Shown here: in pieces, positions 29,794 to 39,154 of the stretch | Layout of the letters: each line of letters opens with the position of its first letter | Position numbering within the stretch: position 1 is the stretch's first letter | The notes under the pieces: model-generated | Databases searched by the model: none | What the model was told of the DNA's origin: nothing | What the model saw: only the letters and a program-made list of their open reading frames with translations | Source: Alistipes sp. | GTDB taxonomy: Bacteria; Bacteroidota; Bacteroidia; Bacteroidales; Rikenellaceae | Length of the DNA: 64,000 nt | Assembly: GCA_022511345.1 (NCBI GenBank) | Contig: JAFLRR010000010.1 | Coordinates: forward strand, 1-64,000 | Direction: 5' to 3' | Program-made: the position numbers and the translations under genes

Positions 29794-31986
29794 ATGAAAC
29801 GAATACTTTCGTATACACCCCTCCTCCTCTTTTTCGCGGCGCTTGTCTCCGCCTGTGCAGCCGAGGCTGTCGATGCTCCCGTGAGCCGTCCAGGCGAGGG
29901 AGCCGCAACCATACGCTTCGATGTTCCTTCGACGCGCGCCGTCGATGAGAGCGTCTATCCGTGGACCGACTGCATGATACGCATCTTCAAGTACACCGAC
30001 AAGGATGCCGGCGAGCGCGAACTCATCCGCCGCTATTCCTCCGTCTCGGAGATGCCGCAGGCCATCTGGCTCGTCGAGGGCGACTATGCCGTGACCGTCA
30101 CGCTCGGCACCCGCGCTGAGGCTACGTTCGACGAGCCGAGCTACTACGGCGAGAGCGACTTCCGCATCGTCTCGGGCGTCAACCTGAGCGTGCAGGTTAC
30201 ATGCCGCATGGTCAACACGGCCGTGGAAGTGGTCTACGATGAGAGCCTCGACGAACATTTCAAGCCGGGCTACCGCACCATCGCGGCTATCGACCACGAC
30301 TTCCGCACCGAGCAGGAGCTGACCGACAACGGCATCCTGCACCTGCGCTATGACACCAGCGCCCGCGGATACTTCATTCTGCCCTCGTATGACGACGGCT
30401 CGGTGCCGACGCTTCACTATTGCTTCCGCGCCGAGTTCAACGACGGCTCGGACATGCACCCCGAGCATTTCGTCAAGGAGCTCTCCACCACGCCGGGCAT
30501 GCTCTACACCATCACCTTCCGCTACTCGCCCGATCTGCCGGGTCACATCGCCGCCGACTTCGAGGTTACGGTCGACACCACGCCCGACATCGAGTTCGAC
30601 GACTGGCCATTCACTCCCGAGCCTCAGATTAACGGCAACGGCATCGAGATGGAGGGCGCACGCTACCTCTCCGAAGCTCTGTCGTACAACATCAACTCCA
30701 TCACGGGCAAACTTGCGCGCGTGGTAATCGAAGTCGAGGGCCACACGTTCGAGGTCGACTGCACGTCGAACGTTGCTGAGAACGAGTACGGAATATCGCT
30801 CTCGAAGAGCGACGAACTGCACGGCCTTCTGGCTCTGAATCCCAAGTTCTTCGAGATATTTGCCGGCGGCGACCACACGCTCTCCATCACCGTGTGGGAC
30901 GACGGCGGCAACTACGGACAGAAGGATGCCGTAATCACCACTCAGGGCCCCGTGCTGCTCGAATCCACCGACCGGTGGGAGACGCGCGCACGCCTTACGG
31001 CCATAGTCTTCGACGATGCGGAGGCATCGGATGTCAAGATAGGCTGGCGTGAGGCTGGTTCGGGCGACTGGACCGATGTCGAGGCGTCGTCTGACGGCGG
31101 CGAGCTCTGGTCGGCCGAGGTTACGGGCATAGACGCCGCGCGCGAGTACGAATATCGTCTTGTGCTCGACTCTAAGCAGGTCAATGCATCCCGCAAGGAT
31201 ACCACCGACGACGGTCCGCAGATCTACAACAGCAGCTTCGAGATTTGGTCCGGCTCCTCGCCGCTGCTTCCCTATACCGATGAGTCCGACCAGTGGTGGG
31301 ATACCGGAAACTGGGGTTCGTCGACGCTCAACAAGAACGTGACCACCTACACCTCCGACTCGCACTCGGGCCGCGCTGCACTGCTTCAGTCGCAGTATGT
31401 GGCTCTGGCAGGCATCGGCAAGTTCGCTGCAGGCAACATCTTCATCGGCAAGTATGTCGGAACCTCCGGCACCAACGGTCTGATAGGCTTCGGCAAGGAA
31501 TTCCCCTATACGTGGAAGCCCAAGAAGATACGCTTCTGGTTCAAGGGCAATGTGGGCAGCATCAACCAGGGCAGCGGCGCTCCCAACGTATCGAGGGGTG
31601 ACTCCGACGTGGCTCAGTTCTATATGCTCATGTGCAGCAATATCACCGGCCCGCACATCGTCGATACGCGCAAAACCGACACCTTCATGCCGCTTGACGA
31701 TATTAAGAACGGTACCCCGGAGATAAGCTACTGCACCAAAGTCGACGGCGTCAACAGCGTGAACGACATGACGGACGGCCATGTGGTGGCCTATGTCATG
31801 TGGGAGAATACGGTCTCGCAGCCCGAGTGGACCATGGTCGAACTGGATATAACCTATGTCGACAAATATGCCGGCGAGAAACCCGTCTACCTCATGCTTA
31901 CGGCTTCGGCCAGCAAGTACGGCGACTATTTCATGGGTTCGACCGACAGTGTAATGTATCTCGATGACATCGAGTTCGTATATTAA
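29794..31986 (+). CDS. DUF4493-PCMD surface lipoprotein
   Basis: 730 residues; lipobox L-V-S-A-C. Domain order by eye: DUF4493 about 30-270 (M-I-R-I-F-K-Y, G-D-Y-A-V-T-V-T-L-G), an Ig-like domain about 275-390, a fibronectin-III-like domain about 395-475, then a PCMD beta-sandwich from F-E-I-W-S near 485 to Y-L-D-D-I-E-F at the end. G-I-G-K-F-A-A-G-N-I-F within the PCMD domain recurs in the seventh gene of this operon. PCMD (putative carbohydrate metabolism domain) proteins are thought to bind glycans at the cell surface; the ligand is unknown. The stop overlaps the next ATG as TAATG. Confidence 0.75.
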   Translation: MKRILSYTPLLLFFAALVSACAAEAVDAPVSRPGEGAATIRFDVPSTRAVDESVYPWTDCMIRIFKYTDKDAGERELIRRYSSVSEMPQAIWLVEGDYAVTVTLGTRAEATFDEPSYYGESDFRIVSGVNLSVQVTCRMVNTAVEVVYDESLDEHFKPGYRTIAAIDHDFRTEQELTDNGILHLRYDTSARGYFILPSYDDGSVPTLHYCFRAEFNDGSDMHPEHFVKELSTTPGMLYTITFRYSPDLPGHIAADFEVTVDTTPDIEFDDWPFTPEPQINGNGIEMEGARYLSEALSYNINSITGKLARVVIEVEGHTFEVDCTSNVAENEYGISLSKSDELHGLLALNPKFFEIFAGGDHTLSITVWDDGGNYGQKDAVITTQGPVLLESTDRWETRARLTAIVFDDAEASDVKIGWREAGSGDWTDVEASSDGGELWSAEVTGIDAAREYEYRLVLDSKQVNASRKDTTDDGPQIYNSSFEIWSGSSPLLPYTDESDQWWDTGNWGSSTLNKNVTTYTSDSHSGRAALLQSQYVALAGIGKFAAGNIFIGKYVGTSGTNGLIGFGKEFPYTWKPKKIRFWFKGNVGSINQGSGAPNVSRGDSDVAQFYMLMCSNITGPHIVDTRKTDTFMPLDDIKNGTPEISYCTKVDGVNSVNDMTDGHVVAYVMWENTVSQPEWTMVELDITYVDKYAGEKPVYLMLTASASKYGDYFMGSTDSVMYLDDIEFVY

Positions 31987-32870
31987 TGCCGATGAACGGA
32001 ATATGTAAAACAGTTTTTGCCTCGGTTCTGTGCGTGTGCTTCGCGGCGCACGCACATGCCGGCCGGCAGTGTGACGAACCCCTGCAGGAGTCCGTCGTAC
32101 CGGCCGAGGCGCAGGCCTTGCCGGCAGATTCTGTGCCGGTGCCGGTTGCGGGGTATGATGCCGACTCGGTGCGCACCCTCACCGTCAACGAGATACGCGC
32201 CCAGCGCGGACTGGTCGACACCAAGAACGTCTTTGTGCCCAAAGGACAGTGGATTTTCGGCGGCTATGCCTCCTATTCGACGCATACCAACGACAGCTAC
32301 ACCTTCTTCATCATCGAGGACATCGACTCCGACGGCTACACCTTCAAGGTGAGCCCCATGGCGGCCTACGCCGTGCGCGACAACATGGCCGTGGGTCTTC
32401 GTTTCATCTACAGCCGCACGCTGCTTAAGGTCGACGGCGGCGAGCTTAACCTCGGCGACGACGAGTCAGGCACGCACCTTACGGCCGACTACTACTATTC
32501 GCTCAAGCACTCCTACTCAGTGGCGGCAGTATGGCGGCAGTACATTCCGCTGGGGCGCAACAAGCGCTTCGCGCTGTTCAACGAGCTGACGCTCGCAGCC
32601 GGCGGCCACCAGTCCAAGTTTGCGGCCAACAGCCCCGTGCGCGGCACCTACGAGACCGGCCGGTCGTTCTCTCTGGGCGTCTCGCCGGGCCTGATAGCCT
32701 TTGCCACCAACTCCATGGCCGTCGAAATCAACGTCGGCGTGATGGGTATCAACTACAGCAGCTCGCATCAGATTCACAACCGTGTCGAGGAGGCCGACAT
32801 GAGAACGAGCTACATGAATTTCAAGGTCAGCCTGCTCTCCATTGCGCTGGGCGTATCGTTTTATCTCTGA
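31986..32870 (+). CDS. Outer-membrane beta-barrel protein (copy 1)
   Basis: 294 residues with a cleavable signal (A-H-A-H-A). Alternating strands end in an aromatic L-G-V-S-F-Y-L C-terminus, as expected of outer-membrane barrels recognised by BamA. The segment F-V-P-K-G-Q-W-I-F-G-G-Y-A-S-Y-S near residue 80 and the D-N-M-A-V-G-L-R-F-I-Y-S region correspond to similar stretches in the next gene, so the two are paralogues. It overlaps the PCMD gene by one base. It may be the outer-membrane partner of the surface lipoproteins of this operon; that is inference. Confidence 0.7.
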   Translation: MPMNGICKTVFASVLCVCFAAHAHAGRQCDEPLQESVVPAEAQALPADSVPVPVAGYDADSVRTLTVNEIRAQRGLVDTKNVFVPKGQWIFGGYASYSTHTNDSYTFFIIEDIDSDGYTFKVSPMAAYAVRDNMAVGLRFIYSRTLLKVDGGELNLGDDESGTHLTADYYYSLKHSYSVAAVWRQYIPLGRNKRFALFNELTLAAGGHQSKFAANSPVRGTYETGRSFSLGVSPGLIAFATNSMAVEINVGVMGINYSSSHQIHNRVEEADMRTSYMNFKVSLLSIALGVSFYL

Positions 32871-32876
32871 CGGCCG

Positions 32877-33884
32877 ATGAAAAACTCTCTCATCCATAAG
32901 TTACTGCTTGTAGCGGCCGTCATGACAGCCGCTCCGGCACTTGCCGCACGCAGCCTTGCAATCGCTCCGGCAGCCGACAGCCTTGCCGTTTCTAAGGCCG
33001 CTTTGCCTCAAACCGTCGCAGCGTCCGAGTCCGTGCCTCTCGTCGAGGCAGGCGCAATCGATGCCGAGTGCGAGATTCCGGCCACGGCGCCGGCCTCTGC
33101 CGACACCCTCGCCGCAGGACCCGATAGCCGCCGCATGCGACTCAAGAACCGCTTCCTGCCCACCTCGCGACGCATCGACCGCGAAATACGCAAGAACAAA
33201 TATGTCTACAAGGGCGAGATGATGCTCGGTCTGACGGCATCCTACGGAACCCTCTCGTCCGAAGACGCCGACGTGTTCCCCGTCTTCGAGAATATCAACC
33301 TCAGCGGCGCCGTGGCTGCCGTCAATCCCTATGTGGCCTATTTCTATATAGACAACAACTGCGTCGGCGTGCGTTTGGGTTACTCGCACATCCGCGGCAC
33401 GCTCGACACGTTCGGCGTAAACCTCGGCGACCAGAACGACCTTGACATCGAGATTCCGTGGATAGATTTGTCGAGCAACCGCTTCTCGGTGGGTCTCTTC
33501 CACCGCTCCTATGTCGCACTCGACGAGAAGGGCCGCTTCGGCGTCTTCGGCGAGTTCGAAATATCCTATTCGTCGGGACGGAACAGATTCGCATACAAAT
33601 CGGGCGAGCGCCTAAAGAACACGCTCTCCGACAACATGAATGTCAAGATGCTCTTCAGCCCGGGCGTTGCCGTCTATGCCTTCCCCAACGTCTGCGCCAC
33701 GCTTTCGTTCGGTCTGGGCGGCTTCAAGTATGCCGCCGTCACGCAGTATGACGAGGCGGGCGAAAAGGTGGGCGAGCGCCGCTCGTCGAAGCTCAACTTC
33801 CGTCTGAATCTGGCCGACATACGCATCGGCGTCAACATCCACCTGTGGAACAAGAATAAAGAGCGCAAAGTCGAAGTCAAATGA
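32877..33884 (+). CDS. Outer-membrane beta-barrel protein (copy 2)
   Basis: 335 residues. A signal peptide (A-P-A-L-A-A-R) is followed by a low-complexity Ala/Asp/Ser-rich stretch (about 25-85) and a basic R-x-x-R-x-R-L-K segment, then a barrel similar to copy 1, with L-G-L-T-A-S-Y-G-T near 115, Y-F-Y-I-D-N-N-C-V-G-V-R-L-G-Y near 155 and L-N-L-A-D-I-R-I-G-V-N at the end. The final residues K-E-R-K-V-E-V-K follow the last strand rather than ending in an aromatic residue, unlike copy 1. It shares its stop with the next ATG (ATGA). Confidence 0.7.
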   Translation: MKNSLIHKLLLVAAVMTAAPALAARSLAIAPAADSLAVSKAALPQTVAASESVPLVEAGAIDAECEIPATAPASADTLAAGPDSRRMRLKNRFLPTSRRIDREIRKNKYVYKGEMMLGLTASYGTLSSEDADVFPVFENINLSGAVAAVNPYVAYFYIDNNCVGVRLGYSHIRGTLDTFGVNLGDQNDLDIEIPWIDLSSNRFSVGLFHRSYVALDEKGRFGVFGEFEISYSSGRNRFAYKSGERLKNTLSDNMNVKMLFSPGVAVYAFPNVCATLSFGLGGFKYAAVTQYDEAGEKVGERRSSKLNFRLNLADIRIGVNIHLWNKNKERKVEVK

Positions 33885-35503
33885 GAATCATAAACCGCAT
33901 AATCTCCCTGCTTGCAGCCATGGCTGTTGCCGCAGGGTGCATCGAGAACGACATACCTTATCCTGTGGTCGAGTGCCTCATCGAGAGCATCGAGGCCGAG
34001 GGGCTGGCAGGCTCTGCGGCCATTGACTACACATCCCGCCGCGTGGTTCTGCCGCTGCTCGAGACCACCGACATACGCAATGTCGGCATCACTGATGTGA
34101 CTCTTACCGAAGGCGCCGAGCCGTCGATGGAGCTCATTGGCCGGCACGACCTGCGCAACCCGCTCTACGTTACGCTCTCGCTCTACCAGAGCTACCAGTG
34201 GAGCATCGAGGCCTCGCAGAGCATCGAGCGCTACTTCACCGTCGAGGGTCAGGTGGGCGCCACCGAGTGGAACGTCGCCGACCGCACGGCCAAGGTGCTG
34301 GTCGGATTCGACGACCTGACCGACGTGAACATCACCTCGCTGAAGCTGGGGCCTGCGGGCATCACGCATATGTCGTGCACCGACGTGGCCGACTTCAACG
34401 ATTCGAATCTATACCTGCTGCGCGACTTCACCTCGCCGCGCCGCATCGACGTCACCTTCCACGACCGCACTGAGACGTGGTATCTGACCGTCGAGCACAC
34501 CGATCTGAAGGTCTCCTTCACCCGTGCCGACGGCTGGGCCCGCATGGCGTGGTTCTACGGCGAGGGTCTGAGCGGCACCGATCTGGGATTCCGCTACCGC
34601 ACGGCCGGCAGCGATGAGTGGATTGTCGTGCCGTCGTCGGATGTAACGATCGACGGAGGCTCGTTCAGCGCCTGTGTCCGCGGCCTCGAACCCCAGACCG
34701 CCTACGAGGCTGTGGCCTACTCGGACAACGACGAGTCGGCCGTGGTTAGCTTCACCACCGAGCCCGTGCTGCCGCTACCCAACGGCGGCTTCGAGGAGTG
34801 GAGCCAGCCGGGCAGCATAATCTATCCCTATCTCTCGGAGCAGACCGCATTCTGGGATACGGGCAACAAGGGTTCGGCTACGGTCAACGAGACCGTCACC
34901 GAGAGTTCGACGGACATACGACCCGGCTCTGCGGGCCGATACTCGGCAGCCCTCACCTCCAAGTTCGCAAACTTCATGGGCGTGGGCAAATTCGCCGCCG
35001 GCAACATATTCGTGGGAACATATGCCGAGACCGTCGGCACCAACGGCAAGGTCAACTTCGGCCGTCCGTTCACCTCGCACCCAGTGGCGCTGTCGGGCTG
35101 GCTCAAGTTCGAGAACGGCACCATCGACCGCATCGGCGAGCAGCCGCACGGCATGAACCTCACCTCGGCCGACTACGACGAGGGCTCGATATATATCGCT
35201 TTGGGCACATGGAGCGCCGCCGAGTACGGCGGTACGGCCGAGTCGCCCGTGCAGGTCTACACCAAGGAGAAGTCGACCCTGTTCGACAAGAACGGCAAGG
35301 ATGTCCTGGGCTACGGCGAGCTGATGCTCACCGAGAAGGTTGGCGAGTGGATGCATTTCCGCATCGAAATCGAGTGGCGCGACACTCACACGGCCCCCAC
35401 GCATCTGGTCATCGTATGTTCGTCGTCTCGCTGGGGCGACTACTTCACCGGTTCGACCAAAAACCGCATGTGGCTCGACGACCTGGAGCTCGAGTGGGAG
35501 TAG
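33881..35503 (+). CDS. PCMD-domain surface lipoprotein
   Basis: 540 residues, lipobox Cys20 (A-A-G-C). Residues about 25-215 are two or three beta modules without DUF4493 character; about 210-295 look like a fibronectin-III domain (T-A-Y-E-A-V-A-Y-S); about 305-540 are PCMD, starting F-E-E-W-S and ending W-L-D-D-L-E-L. The PCMD part shares G-V-G-K-F-A-A-G-N-I-F and G-T-N-G with the fourth gene. It is the last gene of the seven-gene operon and is followed by a terminator. Likely displayed at the surface next to the barrels. Confidence 0.75.
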   Translation: MRIINRIISLLAAMAVAAGCIENDIPYPVVECLIESIEAEGLAGSAAIDYTSRRVVLPLLETTDIRNVGITDVTLTEGAEPSMELIGRHDLRNPLYVTLSLYQSYQWSIEASQSIERYFTVEGQVGATEWNVADRTAKVLVGFDDLTDVNITSLKLGPAGITHMSCTDVADFNDSNLYLLRDFTSPRRIDVTFHDRTETWYLTVEHTDLKVSFTRADGWARMAWFYGEGLSGTDLGFRYRTAGSDEWIVVPSSDVTIDGGSFSACVRGLEPQTAYEAVAYSDNDESAVVSFTTEPVLPLPNGGFEEWSQPGSIIYPYLSEQTAFWDTGNKGSATVNETVTESSTDIRPGSAGRYSAALTSKFANFMGVGKFAAGNIFVGTYAETVGTNGKVNFGRPFTSHPVALSGWLKFENGTIDRIGEQPHGMNLTSADYDEGSIYIALGTWSAAEYGGTAESPVQVYTKEKSTLFDKNGKDVLGYGELMLTEKVGEWMHFRIEIEWRDTHTAPTHLVIVCSSSRWGDYFTGSTKNRMWLDDLELEWE

Positions 35504-35518
35504 GGCAGCGGCATGAAA

Positions 35519-35559
35519 AAGCGGAGCCTTCCGGTAGGAGGGCTCCGCTTGTCTTTTTT
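35519..35559. terminator. Bidirectional terminator after the PCMD operon
   Basis: AAGCGGAGCC / GGCTCCGCTT stem with a 12-base loop, an A tract on the left and T-rich sequence on the right. It serves the plus-strand surface operon and the convergent minus-strand PAP2-like gene. Confidence 0.85.
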
Positions 35560-35569
35560 CTGTTCAGCC

Positions 35570-36217
35570 TCAGAGCAGCAGCAGTGAGACAGCTGCCGTG
35601 ATGAATCCGCCGGCAAAACCGGCAGCCACCTGCCTCAGGTTGTGTTCGCCGAGGTAGAGCCGTGCCGAAGCCAGCATGCCCGATACGACAATGGCCGCGG
35701 CGAGTGCCGTCGTCAGACGTCCCGTGCCGGCAAATCCCAGCACGGAAATCACCGCCACGAATCCTCCGGCCGCCGTCAGATGCAGGCTTATCTTCCAGAA
35801 GCGGCTCACGGCCAGACACAATATCTGGCAGCATGCCGCGGCGAGCATTATCCTGCGCAGCAGTATGGCCGAGGGTATGCGTCTGATGGTCATGGCGCAT
35901 ATTATGCAGCAGAGCGCGCAGATGGCCAGCGGCAGAATCCGCTCGTCGCGTTTGTCGAGTCTTAGCGACGAAATCCGTCCCGAGAGACGCAGCAGCGCAA
36001 CCGACAGCGCCGGTATTACGAGCGTGTAGAGCAGCACCACGCCTGCGATGTAGATTTTGAACCGCAAGGAGTAGAGTGCGAATGCCGTACGGCCGAAAAA
36101 GAGCAGAGCCAGCAGGTATGTCGGCATCAGAAACGGGTGAAACACAGTCGATACTGTGCGCGAGGCCATAATGGCCCACGGGCGGGCGTCGTACGCCCCG
36201 GTGAGGTTTTCGTTCAT
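35570..36217 (-). CDS. PAP2-like integral membrane protein
   Basis: 215 residues with about six hydrophobic helices. Motifs resemble type-2 phosphatidic acid phosphatases: K-R-D-E-R-I-L-P near residue 88, S-L-H-L-T-A-A-G-G near 148, and S-A-R-L-Y-L-G-E-H-N-L-R-Q near 184, where the usual S-R-x5-H-x3-D reads with Gln in place of the final Asp. Activity is therefore uncertain; a lipid-phosphate phosphatase role is only suggested by fold. Its start overlaps the rpoN stop by four bases, giving asnS-rpoN-PAP2-like as one run. Confidence 0.7.
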   Translation of the reverse strand: MNENLTGAYDARPWAIMASRTVSTVFHPFLMPTYLLALLFFGRTAFALYSLRFKIYIAGVVLLYTLVIPALSVALLRLSGRISSLRLDKRDERILPLAICALCCIICAMTIRRIPSAILLRRIMLAAACCQILCLAVSRFWKISLHLTAAGGFVAVISVLGFAGTGRLTTALAAAIVVSGMLASARLYLGEHNLRQVAAGFAGGFITAAVSLLLL

Positions 36218-37626
36218 ATCTGTTTTCTCAGGCGCGCCACGGGTATTCCCGACATTTCGCGGTATTTGGCCACCGTACGGCGCGCAATGCGGTAGCCTTT
36301 CGAGTTGAGTATGTCCATGAGTGTCTCGTCGGTCAGCGGATGACGCTTGTCCTCCTCGTCGATGCAGCGCTGCAACAGATTCTTAATCTCGTAGCTCGAC
36401 ACCTCCTCGCCCGATTCGGTCTGCATGGCCTCGGAGAAGAGCGATTTGAGCAGGATTATTCCGAAGTGCGTCTGCACGTATTTGCTGTTGACCACACGCG
36501 ATATGGTCGACACGTCGAGTCCTGTCCTGTCGGCTATATCCTTGAGTATCATCGGTCGGAGCTTTCCCTTGTCGCCGTCGCGGAAATATTCGCGCTGGTA
36601 GTCGAGAATCTCGCGCATGGTGCGTGTGAGCGTGTCGCGCCGCTGCTTTATGGCCGATATGAACCACTTGGCCGAGTCGATTTTGCTCTTGACGAACTGC
36701 ACGGCCTCGCGGTTCTCCTCTCTCACGCGGCCGTCGGGCGTCACCATGTCGCGCATCATCTCCACATATCGGCGGTTGACCTTCACCTCGGGCATGTTGC
36801 CGGAGTTGAGCGACAGGTCGAAGCGGCCGTCATGATAGTCGAGTATGAAGTCGGGAATGATGTATGGCGCGGCATCCGAACCCTCCTCGACATAGGTGTT
36901 GCCGGGTTTGGGCGAGAGCCTGCGTATCTCGGCCACGGCCTCGCGGAACTCGTCTTCGGTGACCTGCAGTCGCGTGACGAGCTTCTCGTAGTGCTTCTTG
37001 ACGAAGTCGTCGAAGTGCGAGTGTATGATTTTGCGGGCGAGCTTGCGCGCGCGGCTGGTCATGGGCAGACGGTCTATCTGCAGTTGCAGGCACTCCTTCA
37101 GGTTGCGGGCGCCTATGCCCGTCGGTTCGAGGTCCTGAATGACTGTCAGAATCCTCTCCAGCTCGGCTGCCGTGGTCTCCACGCCCTGGGTGAAGGCTAG
37201 GTCGTCGGCCACAGACTCCAAATCGCGCCGCAGATATCCGTCCTCGTCGAGACTTCCGACAAGATACGATGCCAGCCTCATGTCTCTCTCCGAGAGGTTG
37301 CGGTAGGCGAGCTGCTCGGCCAGATACTCCTGCAGCGACCGGCCGCCCGAGATGTATACGGGTCTGGCCTTGTCGTCCTTGGAGTAGTTGTTGGCGCGGG
37401 CCTTGTAGGCAGGCGTATCGTCGTCGTGCAGATACTCCTCGACCGATATGCGCTGCTCGTCATCCTCCGAGGGGGTATCCTCCTCGAGTACGATGTTCTC
37501 CTCTATCTCCTGCTTTATGCGCTGCTCGAGCTGCACGGCGGGCAGCTCCAGCAGTTTTATCATCTGAATCTGCTGCGGAGAGAGCTTCTGCTGAAGCGAG
37601 AGTATCTGTTTCTGGTTTATAGCCAT
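36214..37626 (-). CDS. rpoN: RNA polymerase sigma-54 factor
   Basis: 470 residues with all three regions: the Gln/Leu-rich activator-interacting N-terminus (L-S-L-Q-Q-K-L-S-P-Q-Q), an acidic region about 45-70, the core-binding and HTH parts, and the RpoN box A-R-R-T-V-A-K-Y-R-E near residue 448 that reads the -24 promoter element. Sigma-54 needs an AAA+ enhancer-binding protein, none of which lies in this window. It follows asnS by 60 bases on the same strand. Confidence 0.97.
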   Translation of the reverse strand: MAINQKQILSLQQKLSPQQIQMIKLLELPAVQLEQRIKQEIEENIVLEEDTPSEDDEQRISVEEYLHDDDTPAYKARANNYSKDDKARPVYISGGRSLQEYLAEQLAYRNLSERDMRLASYLVGSLDEDGYLRRDLESVADDLAFTQGVETTAAELERILTVIQDLEPTGIGARNLKECLQLQIDRLPMTSRARKLARKIIHSHFDDFVKKHYEKLVTRLQVTEDEFREAVAEIRRLSPKPGNTYVEEGSDAAPYIIPDFILDYHDGRFDLSLNSGNMPEVKVNRRYVEMMRDMVTPDGRVREENREAVQFVKSKIDSAKWFISAIKQRRDTLTRTMREILDYQREYFRDGDKGKLRPMILKDIADRTGLDVSTISRVVNSKYVQTHFGIILLKSLFSEAMQTESGEEVSSYEIKNLLQRCIDEEDKRHPLTDETLMDILNSKGYRIARRTVAKYREMSGIPVARLRKQI

Positions 37627-37686
37627 ATCTTCACCGGTTTGTCCTTAATCGCATGCCGCTGGCGGCACGCGCGGACTCTGCGGCCG

Positions 37687-39075
37687 TCAGAACTCGGCGT
37701 TTTTGGGCGTGCGCGGGAAGGGCTGCACGTCGCGGATGTTGCCGAGTCCTGTTACGAACATCAGCAGGCGGTCGAATCCCAGACCGAATCCCGAGTGCGG
37801 AGCCGAACCCCAGCGGCGGGTGTCGAGATACCACCATACATCCTTCTCGCTCATGCCGAGCTCCTCGACTCTCGCACGAAGTTTGCCATAGTCGTTTTCG
37901 CGCTCCGAACCGCCGATTATTTCGCCGATTTTCGGGAACAATACGTCCATAGCGCGCACGGTGCGGCCGTCGTCGTTCTGCTTCATGTAGAACGCCTTGA
38001 TGCCCTTGGGGTAGTTTATCAGTATCACGGGGCGCTTGAAATGCTCCTCGACGAGGTAGCGCTCATGCTCCGACTGAAGGTCGTCGCCCCACTCGCAGGG
38101 GAACTCGAACTTGCGGCCCGAAGCCTTCAGAATCTCGATGCCTTCGGTGTAGTCCAGACGCTTGAAGTCGTTGTTGACTACGAAGTTGAGGCGGTCGATA
38201 AGCTCCGGATCCCACATCTTGTTCATGAACTCGAGGTCTTCTCGGCAGTTGTCGAGCGCGTAGCGCACCAGATACTTGATGAAGTCCTCGGCCAGCTCCA
38301 TGTTGTCCTCCAGCTCGTAGAATGCCGCCTCGGGCTCGATCATCCAGAACTCCGATGCGTGGCGCACCGTGTTGGAGTTTTCGGCGCGGAACGTCGGGCC
38401 GAAGGTGTATATGCGTCCGAGCGACAGCGCGCCGAGCTCGCCCTCGAGCTGGCCCGACACGGTCAGGCTGCACTGCTTGCCGAAGAAATCCTTGGTATAG
38501 TCCACAGCGCCCTGCTCATTGCGGGGCACGTCGTTGAGGTCCATGGTCGTGACGGTGAACATGGCGCCGGCGCCCTCGCAGTCCGAGGCGGTGATTATCG
38601 GGGTGTGGAAGTAGTAGAACCCGTGGTTGTGGAAATATTCGTGTATGGCGAATGCCATGGCGTGGCGTATGCGCAGCACGGCGCCGAAGGTGTTGGTGCG
38701 CGGGCGCAGATAGGCTATCTCGCGCAGGAACTCGAGCGAGTGTCCCTTCTTCTGCAGGGGATAGGTCTCGGGGTCGGCCGTACCGTAAATCTCGATTGAG
38801 GCGGCCTGCACCTCTACGCTCTGTCCGGCGCCCTGCGAAGCCACCAGCTTGCCGTCTACGCGCAGACAGGCACCCGTGGTAATCTGTTTGAGCAGGGCCT
38901 CGTCGAATGAAGCCAGATCGACCACAATCTGGATGTTGGCCAGACACGAACCGTCGTTGAGCGCTATGAAGGCCACGTTTTTGTTGCCCCTCTTGGTGCG
39001 CACCCATCCCTTGACGGTCACGTCGCTGCCGGGGGCAGTCGATTTCAGCAAATCGGATATTCTCGTATTTTTCAT
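37687..39075 (-). CDS. asnS: Asparagine-tRNA ligase
   Basis: 462 residues from the ATG at 39075 (M-K-N-T-R-I-S); an upstream extension to 39126 would run through the promoter. It is a class IIb synthetase with an N-terminal OB-fold anticodon-binding domain (V-K-G-W-V-R-T-K-R near residue 21) and catalytic motif 2 around T-F-R-A-E-N-S. Motif 3, G-F-G-L-G-F-D-R, is near residue 430 in a C-terminus typical of AsnRS rather than AspRS. It charges tRNA-Asn in the cytoplasm. First gene of the asnS-rpoN-PAP2-like run. Confidence 0.97.
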   Translation of the reverse strand: MKNTRISDLLKSTAPGSDVTVKGWVRTKRGNKNVAFIALNDGSCLANIQIVVDLASFDEALLKQITTGACLRVDGKLVASQGAGQSVEVQAASIEIYGTADPETYPLQKKGHSLEFLREIAYLRPRTNTFGAVLRIRHAMAFAIHEYFHNHGFYYFHTPIITASDCEGAGAMFTVTTMDLNDVPRNEQGAVDYTKDFFGKQCSLTVSGQLEGELGALSLGRIYTFGPTFRAENSNTVRHASEFWMIEPEAAFYELEDNMELAEDFIKYLVRYALDNCREDLEFMNKMWDPELIDRLNFVVNNDFKRLDYTEGIEILKASGRKFEFPCEWGDDLQSEHERYLVEEHFKRPVILINYPKGIKAFYMKQNDDGRTVRAMDVLFPKIGEIIGGSERENDYGKLRARVEELGMSEKDVWWYLDTRRWGSAPHSGFGLGFDRLLMFVTGLGNIRDVQPFPRTPKNAEF

Positions 39076-39123
39076 AAAAACAACCGTTTTTAACGGTCGC
39101 GGACATCGCGGCCGACACTGTTG

Positions 39124-39154
39124 CAAAGGTAGCCTTTATTTGCGATTTATCAAA
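39124..39154 (-). promoter_or_regulatory. Promoter of asnS
   Basis: On the minus strand: TTTG (complement of CAAA at 39151-39154), 19-base spacer, TACCTTTG (complement of CAAAGGTA at 39124-39131). It interlocks with the divergent promoter of the GH2-like gene, since each spacer contains the other's -33 box. Confidence 0.85.

Noticed and set aside
29791..32055. A 754-codon minus-strand open frame
   Set aside because: Antisense to the DUF4493-PCMD gene; composition is typical of a shadow frame and no domain is recognisable.
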